DNA from: Mariniphaga sp.
GTDB lineage: Bacteria > Bacteroidota > Bacteroidia > Bacteroidales > Prolixibacteraceae
Direction: 5' to 3'
Length of the DNA stretch: 64,000 bases
Assembly (NCBI GenBank): GCA_019429205.1
Contig: JAHYIT010000010.1
Location: 1-64,000 of the forward strand
Below, one piece after another: positions 52,024-61,434 of this stretch. Numbering within the stretch: the stretch's first letter is position 1; every line of letters begins with the position of its first letter. The position numbers were made by a program, and so were the translations under genes. Below the pieces are notes generated by a model. The model made no database searches and was not told the DNA's origin. It was given only the letters and a program-made list of their open reading frames with translations.

Positions 52024-53814
52024 TTAGTTTATCATTACCATTGTTCCCTTAACAGTAGTTTGCCCTGAAGCTGAGAGTTCCGCCGAAGCATTTCCCTTAG
52101 CTGTGAAGCTTACATTTGCGCTCTGGCTGATATTCAATCCGGTAACTTTTACATCCGATTTGGACGAAATATCCACCCCGGAGGTCGCATCGATCGTTAT
52201 TTTAGATTTGGATGTGATTTTAATATCCTTCGGACTTTCCAACATAATGCCTGCAGGCTTTAATTCTACCATGTTTTGATTCTGATCAGAAAGAAGTATG
52301 GACTTTTCATCGTCGCTGATCACCACTTTGTTACCGCCCGGAGTGTCGATGGTGGTAATCTTTTTCTCATCGTCAAATTCAAGCCTCAGATTGCTTTTGG
52401 TTACAATTCCCTTAAAACTGTTTTTATTGTTTGGCCAGGCACTGTGCGGCTTGTTTTTGCCGTGATACAGACTACCAATAATGTATGGCTTTTCAGCATC
52501 TCCTCCTTCAAAACCAACCAAAACTTCATCTTCGACTTCAGGGATAAAATAAAATCCTCTTTCGTTTGCTGAATATGGATTTACTATCCTTAGCCAGGGG
52601 CTCATCTGGTTATTTTCCTGCCAGAAAAAGTTTACCCGCACCCGCCCCATTTTTTCAGGATCTTTGTTGTCTTTTACAATGGCGCTTTGCGAGTCGCTGT
52701 AAGGTATCGCTTCCGGATTTGCATAAGCCGGCACTTTAGCTTCTGCCGGCACAGCCATTAAACGATTTTCATAATTCAATAAATTATCGCATTGATGTTC
52801 AATGGAAGTGATAAGATATTCGCCATAATCAACCTTTCCATGACTCTCCTTTTTTAGTGCTTTCACTTTAATTTTTCCACCTAACATCAGGTTCAGGTTT
52901 TCGCTCGTTGCCTCAATCCCTGTCATACCCAGTGCAATTGCAGAGGCCTCAACCTCAACCGCTTGTTTTTGGGCTTTACCATAACTTGCCGGATTTACAT
53001 TTAAATGAGGGTAATTTTGCACAACATCGTGATTAAACCTTTTACCCGATTGGTCGAATGCAAATTTTCCCACCTCATTTAGCTGGCTTTTTCCAGTCGA
53101 TTGCCCGGTTGCTGTTTCCAAACGCTTCGCATTCACATAATCATAAGACACATATTTAAATCCGGAAGCTCTTATGTTTAACGAAAAATCGAGTGTATTG
53201 AGGTCTTCACCCAATATCAGTTCTTCGGAATTGGATTGGCCAGTTCCAAACACCAGTTCTTTTCCGTTGTAGTACATCCATTCTCCATATCGGGCGGCCA
53301 GCCGTTGAAGAAAATCAAAGCTGCTTTCCATGTATTGTACACAATATGGAATTTGTTCGGAATAAGAAGGGTTGACTTTGACATTCAGAATATCGCGGGG
53401 GTATGGTTTTAAAACCTCGTCGATAATCTGTTTCAACGTTTTATTTTCGAATGAACGGCAACCGTGGTGGTCGCATAACAGAAATTCGGGACTGTAACCT
53501 TTTAAAACGATGGTATCCTCGTTTGACAAATCCGATTTCGCCGCCTTTACTGAACAGATAATGCCTTTAAAAAACAGACCGGGTAAACTTCCATCTCCCC
53601 CGGGTTTTAATGCATCAATCTCAATAACCATGGTTGAACCAATGAATTTTTTGGATTTGTTTATCACAAAATCATCGGGTTCTTCAAAGGTATCCATTCT
53701 GCAGGTTACCCGAAACTCCTGAAGGCAGTGCATTTTTTGGTTAATCGATAAATCGAGGAAATCGGGGACTTTCTGGCCCGCTATTTCCATTCGAACAGAT
53801 GATGCAAGTGCCAT
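52024..53814 (-). CDS. vgrG: VgrG spike protein (TssI)
   Basis: 596 aa. The gp27-like N-terminal half (about 1-365), a gp5 OB-fold (SAIVKDNKDPEKMGRVRVNF ... SPWLRIVNPYS, near 375-415) and a triple-stranded beta-needle of short repeats (TPGGNKVVISDDEKSILLSD, IKITSKSKITIDATSGVDIS) to the C-terminus. No C-terminal enzymatic extension, so it is a structural VgrG that carries cargo through PAAR or tube proteins. Downstream of the Hcp genes in the leftward arm. Confidence 0.95.
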   Translation of the reverse strand: MALASSVRMEIAGQKVPDFLDLSINQKMHCLQEFRVTCRMDTFEEPDDFVINKSKKFIGSTMVIEIDALKPGGDGSLPGLFFKGIICSVKAAKSDLSNEDTIVLKGYSPEFLLCDHHGCRSFENKTLKQIIDEVLKPYPRDILNVKVNPSYSEQIPYCVQYMESSFDFLQRLAARYGEWMYYNGKELVFGTGQSNSEELILGEDLNTLDFSLNIRASGFKYVSYDYVNAKRLETATGQSTGKSQLNEVGKFAFDQSGKRFNHDVVQNYPHLNVNPASYGKAQKQAVEVEASAIALGMTGIEATSENLNLMLGGKIKVKALKKESHGKVDYGEYLITSIEHQCDNLLNYENRLMAVPAEAKVPAYANPEAIPYSDSQSAIVKDNKDPEKMGRVRVNFFWQENNQMSPWLRIVNPYSANERGFYFIPEVEDEVLVGFEGGDAEKPYIIGSLYHGKNKPHSAWPNNKNSFKGIVTKSNLRLEFDDEKKITTIDTPGGNKVVISDDEKSILLSDQNQNMVELKPAGIMLESPKDIKITSKSKITIDATSGVDISSKSDVKVTGLNISQSANVSFTAKGNASAELSASGQTTVKGTMVMIN

Positions 53815-53901
53815 TTGAATTAATTGATAATGTTAACTGCTTCGTTGTTGGTGTTGAATACTTGCTTTCTTCAAAAGTTTACCGCAAATTTCCCTCTGCT
53901 T

Positions 53902-54309
53902 TTAAACGTTGTATTTTGTCCATGTATTCGTATGAGTTACACCCGAAATTGTAACCTCCCTTGCAGAAATGGTAATATCTTCAACCATTTCTCCATCTCT
54001 CACAAAGGATTCATGATATGATATGCAACGGGCATCTTTAAATTCCAGCGTTTTAAACACTTTTTCGTTCTCTTCGCCGGAGAAGGTAATTTTTCCGCTT
54101 TTGTCAGCCTTCGCAGAAACCATCCAATGCATAATTTCCTGGTCATCAATACTGTTAAATGACAAAGTTATTACTCCTCCCTTTACTTCAGTTTTAGGTA
54201 ACCCCCGTTGGTCAATGTCTTGAGTGAAACTGTAACTGCACGACAACAAGGGAATTCCCTCGTTTCCAGATTCATGTCCGTTGATATATAAACGTGCTGT
54301 TAGAACCAT
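53902..54309 (-). CDS. tssD: T6SSiii tube protein TssD (Hcp-like)
   Basis: 135 aa, subtype iii Hcp. ARLYINGHESGNEGIPLLSC, SYSFTQDIDQRGLPKTEVKGG and the C-terminal TISAREVTISG match the Hcp beta-barrel of Bacteroidota. Hexameric rings of such proteins stack to form the expelled tube. Lies between vgrG and a second, divergent Hcp-like gene. Confidence 0.9.
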   Translation of the reverse strand: MVLTARLYINGHESGNEGIPLLSCSYSFTQDIDQRGLPKTEVKGGVITLSFNSIDDQEIMHWMVSAKADKSGKITFSGEENEKVFKTLEFKDARCISYHESFVRDGEMVEDITISAREVTISGVTHTNTWTKYNV

Positions 54310-54429
54310 TTTACTTTTTTAAATCCGAATGTAAAATCAATGTACGCCGGTTGCTTTTGTGGCAACACAAAATTTTCTGTTAACAGAAGTCGATTCTTTT
54401 ATCTGTTAAAAAAATCGTTTTCCGGTCAG

Positions 54430-54846
54430 CTATCTTTGTGCGGTTTGGTCCAGCGAAATACCGTCAATGGTAACTTTCTGACCAACAATAGAAAGAGATA
54501 TCTGAGATCCGTATTCTGATACTGATTCATTGTACGATTCCAGGCAAACCTGCTCCAAAGAAATTTCCCTGGGTTTGGCCGCTGCATCTTGATCGCTGAT
54601 TTCAAATGTTGCATTTTTCTTAATCTTGTGAGAAACCAGCCATTCAATCAATGCTTTTACCGATTCTTTATCGGGTTCTGCAACCGAAAAAGAAAAAGGG
54701 GTGACCGAAACCGGGCCGAATGTGATTTTTTTATCATTACTTGCATTGGATACATTGGCGTTTGAATTATAGCCAAAACTTAATCCACCTTGCAATTCCA
54801 GTGGTTTTGATATACCATCAATTTTGCATTTAATAACTGTTGCCAT
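54430..54846 (-). CDS. Second, divergent Hcp/TssD-like protein
   Basis: 138 aa. It has the size and layout of Hcp: CKIDGISKPLELQGG at the N-terminus, a single helix DKESVKALIEWLVSHK and a final barrel strand SLSIVGQKVTIDG. It lacks the QDIDQRG-type loop of its neighbour and shares little sequence with it. Directly downstream of tssC and upstream of tssD. It may be a tube-initiating or cargo-carrying Hcp variant. The Hcp call rests on pattern and position. Confidence 0.68.
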   Translation of the reverse strand: MATVIKCKIDGISKPLELQGGLSFGYNSNANVSNASNDKKITFGPVSVTPFSFSVAEPDKESVKALIEWLVSHKIKKNATFEISDQDAAAKPREISLEQVCLESYNESVSEYGSQISLSIVGQKVTIDGISLDQTAQR

Positions 54847-54894
54847 AATGAAATTGTTTTAAAGTTTAATACATTCTGAATACTACATAATTTT

Positions 54895-56280
54895 TTAATT
54901 CTGTTCGTAAGACGAATCCCATGCATTACCGTCATCGCCTTTTTGTCCATCCATTTTAATCATAAAATTTTTGGCCGGGAAATAAGGTTTCATATTGATA
55001 TCGAGGAAAACACGGTCTTTCTGGTTTGGATCCTGTTCAAACCGGGTAATGGTAAAATCTTCAATGAGCTTTCCGGGACCTGCAATGCTGTTTAAAAATT
55101 TTCCAATCTGACTTTTCAATTCGCGTTGTGTTTCATAATCGAAATTTTCAAAAGCTCGGCGGTTCAGGAAATCCATCAAAACTTTGGTTACATAATCGAA
55201 AACCCTGACTACAGAGTAGGTTTGTAAGCCAAGATTATCGCCGTTAAAAAGGGTTTTGGCTGAAAATGCCATTACCTTACCATATTCGTTTACCATGGGT
55301 ACGAGCCCCATTTTTTCGAGATTGGCAATCTCACTTTTTTTGAGGTCAAATTTTACACCATCCACTTCGTTAAGACCTCCGTGTTTTTTACCTGCTGCAA
55401 CCTGCGACATGAGAGTATTGTAAATGGTACCTGCCAAAGCGCTTGAAGGCGGCACATAAAGTTCTTCCTCTTCGCCTACTTCGCTAAATTTATCGCGGCC
55501 TACCAGCCAGTTACAGGCCATCATTACATTCGAACGGTACTTGTCACCTCCTGTAAGATTGGCCATTTCAAACATGTCCATAACATCATCAGGGTTTTCA
55601 AGATTTTCGAAATCGGTAACCAGCATTACTTTGTTTTCATGAGCAATTTTGGCCCATTTTTCAACAACTTTGTTCGATCCAAGATATCCGGGAACAATCA
55701 GTAGGCCATAGTTGTCCCTCAAATCAAGCCTGTCGTAATTGGCGACCAACTCTTCCCTAACGGCATCTATAAAACGGGTGTCGTCCAAATCTTTCAACTG
55801 TTCCGGATCAGCATTCATTATTGATAGATTCTTCAACTTGGCGCTTTCGGTATTTTTAAAAAATAAAGCCACCGAACGGTAAGAGCGTTCAAGTTCCCGG
55901 GTTTCTTCAATGGCTTTGGCCATGTTGTTTTTAAATGTTTCTTCGGCAACCTGGATACTTTTTTCACTTTGTTCAACCATTTCAGAAACACTGTCGGTTG
56001 AGGATAACACTGCAGCCCAAAGCTGCAATGTCTTTTTCAGATTTTCACGATCGGCTTGATAGGCCGATTCAGTAAGGAAAATTCGTTTTCGTGCCTTACG
56101 CTCGGGGTTCATGTTTTCTACTCCGGCGAATGTCGTTTCCAGAAGATCGAATCCCCCGACATTAGCAAGCCGGTCTATTCCGGTTTTCAACTGTTCGGCA
56201 GGCTTTTCAACTAATTTTACATTTTCAATCACTTTTTCCTTGTATTGTGATATATCTTGTGCTTTTTCTTGCTGAGCCAT
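54895..56280 (-). CDS. tssC: T6SSiii sheath large subunit TssC
   Basis: 461 aa. Subtype iii TssC (DUF5458-type): LIVPGYLGSNKVVEKWAKIA near 196-215, LTGGDKYRSNVMMACNWLVG and the C-terminal RVFLDINMKPYFPAKNFMIK, the last strand that intertwines in the contractile sheath. Forms the sheath with TssB encoded 37 bp upstream. Confidence 0.92.
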   Translation of the reverse strand: MAQQEKAQDISQYKEKVIENVKLVEKPAEQLKTGIDRLANVGGFDLLETTFAGVENMNPERKARKRIFLTESAYQADRENLKKTLQLWAAVLSSTDSVSEMVEQSEKSIQVAEETFKNNMAKAIEETRELERSYRSVALFFKNTESAKLKNLSIMNADPEQLKDLDDTRFIDAVREELVANYDRLDLRDNYGLLIVPGYLGSNKVVEKWAKIAHENKVMLVTDFENLENPDDVMDMFEMANLTGGDKYRSNVMMACNWLVGRDKFSEVGEEEELYVPPSSALAGTIYNTLMSQVAAGKKHGGLNEVDGVKFDLKKSEIANLEKMGLVPMVNEYGKVMAFSAKTLFNGDNLGLQTYSVVRVFDYVTKVLMDFLNRRAFENFDYETQRELKSQIGKFLNSIAGPGKLIEDFTITRFEQDPNQKDRVFLDINMKPYFPAKNFMIKMDGQKGDDGNAWDSSYEQN

Positions 56281-56317
56281 AACTTTTTCTTTTTATCTGG
56301 TTCGAAATTTTAAAATA

Positions 56318-56767
56318 TCAGGATTGAACTTCTTCCAGTTCTTTAATTAAAGCAAACATCACGCCGAGGAGATCGGCTTTGGTCTCGGGATTCTCCAGCG
56401 CTTTCCTCAAAAGCCGGTTTCCTTTTAGTTGTTTGATAATTTTTTGGTACTGTTCTTTTTCAATACTAAGGCTTTTTAAAAAATCACTTTGTGCAGTAAT
56501 TCCTTTAATGCCAAAATCAGAAAGACCTTTAAAACAGAGTGTTTCCTCTTTTTTAGCTCCTTCACTGTCTTCAAACTCAACGGGTACTTTGGGCTTGTAA
56601 TGTTCAAAAACATCGTCGATGGTTTGTAGGCCCTCTGTAATTTTGGGCTTAACAGGAGAATCACCGGTTAGTTTCTCGCAAAGTAATGTCCTGTTTTGCG
56701 GGATATCGATGAATGCTTCACTGGCATCGCCTTGAACTTCTGTGCCACCTATTCCATATTCAAGCAT
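56318..56767 (-). CDS. tssB: T6SSiii sheath small subunit TssB
   Basis: 149 aa, encoded directly upstream of tssC. LLCEKLTGDSPVKPKITEGL, then TIDDVFEHYKPKVPVEF, and a C-terminal helical tail (LRKALENPETKADLLGVM) fit the small sheath subunit of Bacteroidota. The subtype iii protein diverges strongly from VipA, so position supports the call. Confidence 0.88.
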   Translation of the reverse strand: MLEYGIGGTEVQGDASEAFIDIPQNRTLLCEKLTGDSPVKPKITEGLQTIDDVFEHYKPKVPVEFEDSEGAKKEETLCFKGLSDFGIKGITAQSDFLKSLSIEKEQYQKIIKQLKGNRLLRKALENPETKADLLGVMFALIKELEEVQS

Positions 56768-56806
56768 AATTATTAATTTTAATTGTTAATGACAGATTTA
56801 CTATTA

Positions 56807-59302
56807 TTATGTTTGTTGTTTTTGTACGGATATTTCCCAAATCAGTTCTTTATTTTTGTCAATCTTTAAATGAACAACAGAACCTTTCCCGATTTCACCT
56901 GCAATTATTTTTTTTGATAACGGCCTTCTCAGTTCAGTTCTAATTACACCAATCAATGGACGTGCACCATATTTAGGTGTGAATCCGGATTTTGCAAGAA
57001 TCTCTTTTGCTTCTTGTTCTATTTGAAGTTTTATTCCCAGATTTTCTAATGATTTGTAAAGATTTTTCAGATGAATGTCAAAAATCTTGACTACATTTTC
57101 TTCGCTAATCGGTGCAAATGGAATGATTTCGGTTAACCTCCCCAGAAATTCGGGTCGGAAATGGTTTTCCATTAACTCGGCCAGTTTATTGGAAGGTGGA
57201 ATCTCTCCTTTACCAAAACTATCCACAATATAAGCACTACCGATATTTGAAGTAAAAAGAATTACTGCATTTGAAAAATCGCCCTCCTTTCCAAGTCTGT
57301 CGTGTAATTTTCCTTCATCGAGTATTTGCAGAAAAATGTCAAATACTGAGGAGTGGGCTTTCTCAATTTCATCGAATAAAACAATAGAATATGGTTTTTG
57401 CCTGATTTTATTTACCAACAGGCCTCCTTCTTCATAACCAACATATCCCGGAGGAGCGCCATACAACAAAGCTGCAGAGTGTTCTTCCTTAAATTCTGAC
57501 ATATCGAAACGGATTAGAGATGATTCATCATCAAAAAGGAATTCTGCCAGAGTTTTTGCCAATTCAGTTTTACCTGTTCCGGTAGGTCCAAGAAAAAAGA
57601 ATGAACCTATTGGTTGTCCGGGTTTGCTTAATCCCGAACGTGACTCCCGAATTGCTTCAGCAATGCTTTTTATACCATGATCCTGGCCAACCACCCTTTT
57701 TTTCAGGTACGATTCAATATTTAGTAATCGTTCCTTTTCCTGGGTTTGAATTTTTCCCATCGGCACACCGGTTTTATTTGCCACTACTGCAGCAATATCC
57801 GATTTGTCAATAAATTCGTTTTTTTCGTTTGATAATTTTTCAAGTGACAATAATGTATTTCTTAATATCTCTTTTAACTCCTGAATATTTTCAACTTTGG
57901 CCACATCCTTCTGATCAGTGAGTTTGATTAAAACAACGGGGCTAATTCGCTCCTTAATCTGCTTGTCAAACCATAGCAACTCAACTCTCAATTCTTCTTC
58001 TGAAAGTTGTTGTTCGTTTTTTTCCAGGGTTTCCAACTCCAATTTCAATGTGTTCACTTCAGTAAATGAGGTATCTTGCATCATTCGTAAAACAGACAGC
58101 GAACGGTCGATTAAATCAATGGCTGCCTCTGGGAGGCTCTTTTCTTTTAAATAACGTTTTGAAAGTAGTATGGCTTCTTTTTGAACTTCCTGTGGAACTT
58201 TTAGATTGTGGTGTTGCTCATAAGCCGGGATGATTTTTCCAAGCATCCTCAGGCAGGAATCTGTATTAGGTTCTTCCAGTTTTATGATTTCAAATTTTCT
58301 GCTGAAGGCTTCGTCACCTTCAATGAACCGGGTGTAATTATCAATTGATGTTGTGCCGATTACGGTCAGTGTTCCTTTGTCAAGTTCAGGTTTTAAAAGG
58401 TTGGCAGCACCGGAAGCTCCTGACTGGCTGTCGAGTAATGTATGAATTTCATCGATAAATAAAATTGCTTTTTCAAATTGCTTAATTTCTTTAATAATAT
58501 TTTTCATACGATCCTCTATTTCGCCTTTATAAGAGGCTCCGGCAATCAGTGATCCAAAGTCGATCTCAAATATTTTTGTGCCTGTTAAATTTTCGGGGAC
58601 TTTATTCCAGATAATATTTTGGGTAAATCCGTTGACAAGAGATGTTTTTCCTACGCCGTTTTCACCAATAACAATGACATTGGGTTTCGACCGGCGACCC
58701 AGAATTTCAGCCATCATCCTGATTTCCTTATCCCTCCCTATTACCGGATCCATCTTCCCTTGTTGCGCCAGAGTGTTTAGTTCGCTGCAATATTTTAATA
58801 GAGCATTTTGATTTTTTTCGGAAGGTCCCGGTTTTTCGGAGCTGGTTTCTTTCCCTACAACATTTTCAAGGTCGCTTTTTTCAACAATTTTATCCAGAAT
58901 TTCATTGTACCCTAGGTTTAGGGTTTTTAACTGTTCATACGTAAAACCTACACCGGGAATTGTTAATGCAACTAAAACGCAAATGGGTGTAATTTTATCT
59001 TCCGAAATTTTCAACCGGACATTGTCGGCTTCGGATAATACCGCTATTACATGAATGTCAGCTACCGGCTGGTCGGTTATCCTTGTAGATTTAGGATAAC
59101 TCTCAATTCTTACGTCGGCCCATTCTTCAATATAATAGAAGTCAACGCCAATTTCCTCAAGAAAATGGATCAACCCGACATCTTTATGCAATAAGGCTTT
59201 TAAAAGATGGGCGGGAGAGAATTCTGCATTCATGAATTCTTTTGCAATAGATTGTGAAATACCTATTGCCTGTTTCATTTTATCGGATAATATAAAATCC
59301 AT
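56807..59302 (-). CDS. clpV: T6SS sheath-disassembly ATPase ClpV (TssH)
   Basis: 831-aa AAA+ Clp ATPase. N-domain of two repeats (1-145), then D1 with Walker A GENGVGKT (213-220) and Walker B ILFIDEIHTL, a middle region near 400-480, and D2 with Walker A GPTGTGKT (572-579) and Walker B IVLFDEIEKAH. Genomic linkage to tssB/tssC identifies it as ClpV rather than ClpB. First gene of the leftward arm; it recycles contracted sheaths. Confidence 0.93.
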   Translation of the reverse strand: MDFILSDKMKQAIGISQSIAKEFMNAEFSPAHLLKALLHKDVGLIHFLEEIGVDFYYIEEWADVRIESYPKSTRITDQPVADIHVIAVLSEADNVRLKISEDKITPICVLVALTIPGVGFTYEQLKTLNLGYNEILDKIVEKSDLENVVGKETSSEKPGPSEKNQNALLKYCSELNTLAQQGKMDPVIGRDKEIRMMAEILGRRSKPNVIVIGENGVGKTSLVNGFTQNIIWNKVPENLTGTKIFEIDFGSLIAGASYKGEIEDRMKNIIKEIKQFEKAILFIDEIHTLLDSQSGASGAANLLKPELDKGTLTVIGTTSIDNYTRFIEGDEAFSRKFEIIKLEEPNTDSCLRMLGKIIPAYEQHHNLKVPQEVQKEAILLSKRYLKEKSLPEAAIDLIDRSLSVLRMMQDTSFTEVNTLKLELETLEKNEQQLSEEELRVELLWFDKQIKERISPVVLIKLTDQKDVAKVENIQELKEILRNTLLSLEKLSNEKNEFIDKSDIAAVVANKTGVPMGKIQTQEKERLLNIESYLKKRVVGQDHGIKSIAEAIRESRSGLSKPGQPIGSFFFLGPTGTGKTELAKTLAEFLFDDESSLIRFDMSEFKEEHSAALLYGAPPGYVGYEEGGLLVNKIRQKPYSIVLFDEIEKAHSSVFDIFLQILDEGKLHDRLGKEGDFSNAVILFTSNIGSAYIVDSFGKGEIPPSNKLAELMENHFRPEFLGRLTEIIPFAPISEENVVKIFDIHLKNLYKSLENLGIKLQIEQEAKEILAKSGFTPKYGARPLIGVIRTELRRPLSKKIIAGEIGKGSVVHLKIDKNKELIWEISVQKQQT

Positions 59303-59889
59303 TCGGTCAGATATATTTTTTTTCCTGAAAAAGCTTAAATAAAGAATTAAATCATATTACGGATAAGTTATTAATCATTCTGATTTAAATACTTTCAAAT
59401 CATAATGAAAGAACGTTTTGTTAGGCTTATAACACAAATCATAACTAGCTAAGATTCAAATTATTCATCCACAAATTTTGCCAAGCTTAATCAATACCTA
59501 TACAAGTTACGGTATTTTTATGGTTTCTGCTACTTCTTTAATAAAAAATTGCAGAAAAAGATTTGAATTGAAATAGAGGATAGAATTATGATAATAAATT
59601 GGCAGTTTGGTTATTTAGTTGCTGATAATCAATTAAATTATTATGAGGGTTATTTTCTGGCCTGAACAATTTTGATTGATAAAAATGGAGATTCTCTTAA
59701 TCCTGAATTGAATTGAACCATAATAAATCAAAAATATTTTTCTTTTGTGTAAGTGGCTCAACAGGTTGGGTCGTTTTTTAATGAACTGACAAACAATAAA
59801 GTATACGTGTTTTTTTATTGTTTTTAGATTACTGGTATGGCTTTTGTTTTATTCAGGTTGAAGAAAGGTTCTTATTAAAACTTAAAGTC
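59303..59889. other. Divergent intergenic region
   Basis: About 590 bp between clpV (leftward) and the Arg/Ser-rich protein gene (rightward). Strongly AT-rich, no gene, RNA or clear inverted repeat seen. It should hold the promoter of the leftward T6SS arm. Confidence 0.4.
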
Positions 59890-61308
59890 ATGAAAAATTT
59901 AATACTCACAACAATCATCGCTCTGCTGACAGCAGGCTGGAGCATTGCCGGGGCACAGAATTATCCGGATGAATATCTGGGTTTGCCAGGTGATAACTTA
60001 AATCTCTATGCAGTAATGAAACTTTTCCAGGAATCTGAAACTCTTGAGGATTTTGAGAAAAGTCTGAATGATGAAAATGCTATGGCGAATAACCTCGACC
60101 TGAATGGCGACAACATGGTCGATTACATCATGGTTTATGACTATGTTGACGGGAACGTTCACAACATTGTTTTGCGGGTTGCCATCAATCAGCAAGAAAC
60201 ACAGGACGTTGCTGTTTTTACAGTTCAGCAGTTTAAAAATGGTTCCGTTCAGGTTCAATTGATTGGCGATGAATTGCTTTACGGTAAAAATTACATTGTT
60301 GAACCCTATTATGCCGAAAATGGAGCAACTCCAAATCCGGGCTATACGGTCAATACACGCAAAGCCCAAAATGTCACCGTTATTCATACAAACACTTATC
60401 AGGTGGCAGAATGGCCCATTGTAAGGTTTATTTACCTTCCCACTTATGTAGCCTGGCGGTCATCATGGTATTGGGGTTACCGGCCGGTTTACTGGAATCC
60501 ATGGCGTCCGTTTTACTGGCACACCTACTACGGATACCACTACAACTACCACAATCACTACTACGCATATTACCGTCACTGGAATCATTACCGTTATCCC
60601 CGGTATAAAAATCACTACTATACCAACATCAGGACTTACTCTCCGAGGATTACTGTAAATATTAACAAGGGAGTGTATAAAACAACTTATTCCCGTCCCG
60701 ATTTACGGAAACAAGGAGAAGTACTTTATGCAAGGAACAATTCAGGAAGAAATTCCACTACTTACAGAAGTGCTGAAAACAGCAGAACAAGGTCAGCCAG
60801 CACCTCCACTGTGAGGAGTGCACGGACCAACGTTCAGAGCAACACTGCCGGAACACGTTCGACCGTAAGGTCTTCTGCTGCAACACGAAACAGCGCTGAA
60901 AGAAAATCAGCTACTGTGAATAGCAGCCGGAATAGCACAAATTCAACCGTAAGGAGTCATTCGGGGACTGTACGCAGTTCCTCTTCCAGCACTCCGCAGC
61001 GTTCAGCCGTTTCGAGCCCGGCAAGATCAAGTGCGCCGAAAAAGTCGGCCACCGTTTCAACCGGCAGAAGTACATCAGGACCTTCGGTGAGCAGAAGCAC
61101 CAGCTCAACGAGAAGTTCTGCGCCTTCGGTTTCGAGGCAGTCGGCACCTAAAACGAAATCGGCTCCGGCTGTGAGTAAGTCCAGAAGTACTTCACGTCAG
61201 TCAACACCTTCAGTGAGCAGGAGCAGTTCTTCCGGCAGCAGTCGTTCCGCTGCGCCGAAAAGCAGCAATTCCAGAAGTTCTTCCACAAGAAGTTCAGGGC
61301 GCAGGTAA
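59890..61308 (+). CDS. Exported protein with His/Tyr/Trp-rich middle and Arg/Ser-rich tail
   Basis: 472 aa from ATG 59890, which opens a signal peptide (MKNLILTTIIALLTAGWSIA). The N-terminal domain carries an EF-hand-like loop DLNGDNMVDYI near residue 68. Around 180-250 is an extremely aromatic, His-rich stretch (WYWGYRPVYWNPW; HYNYHNHYYAYYRHW). From about 290 to the end the sequence is low-complexity Ser/Arg/Thr/Ala with SRSTSxRSSAPSVS-type repeats. No enzyme family recognised. The basic tail could bind polyanions such as DNA or LPS; this is inference. Confidence 0.78.
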   Translation: MKNLILTTIIALLTAGWSIAGAQNYPDEYLGLPGDNLNLYAVMKLFQESETLEDFEKSLNDENAMANNLDLNGDNMVDYIMVYDYVDGNVHNIVLRVAINQQETQDVAVFTVQQFKNGSVQVQLIGDELLYGKNYIVEPYYAENGATPNPGYTVNTRKAQNVTVIHTNTYQVAEWPIVRFIYLPTYVAWRSSWYWGYRPVYWNPWRPFYWHTYYGYHYNYHNHYYAYYRHWNHYRYPRYKNHYYTNIRTYSPRITVNINKGVYKTTYSRPDLRKQGEVLYARNNSGRNSTTYRSAENSRTRSASTSTVRSARTNVQSNTAGTRSTVRSSAATRNSAERKSATVNSSRNSTNSTVRSHSGTVRSSSSSTPQRSAVSSPARSSAPKKSATVSTGRSTSGPSVSRSTSSTRSSAPSVSRQSAPKTKSAPAVSKSRSTSRQSTPSVSRSSSSGSSRSAAPKSSNSRSSSTRSSGRR

Positions 61309-61434
61309 AACTTTGATTGGTTGCTTAACCAAAAAGATCGCTGGTTTTTGATTGCATCTGCATTCCCAATAATCGGAATCAATATTGGGTTATGGGTATT
61401 TTTAATATTTTTATCAGCTATTAACTGATGCAAA

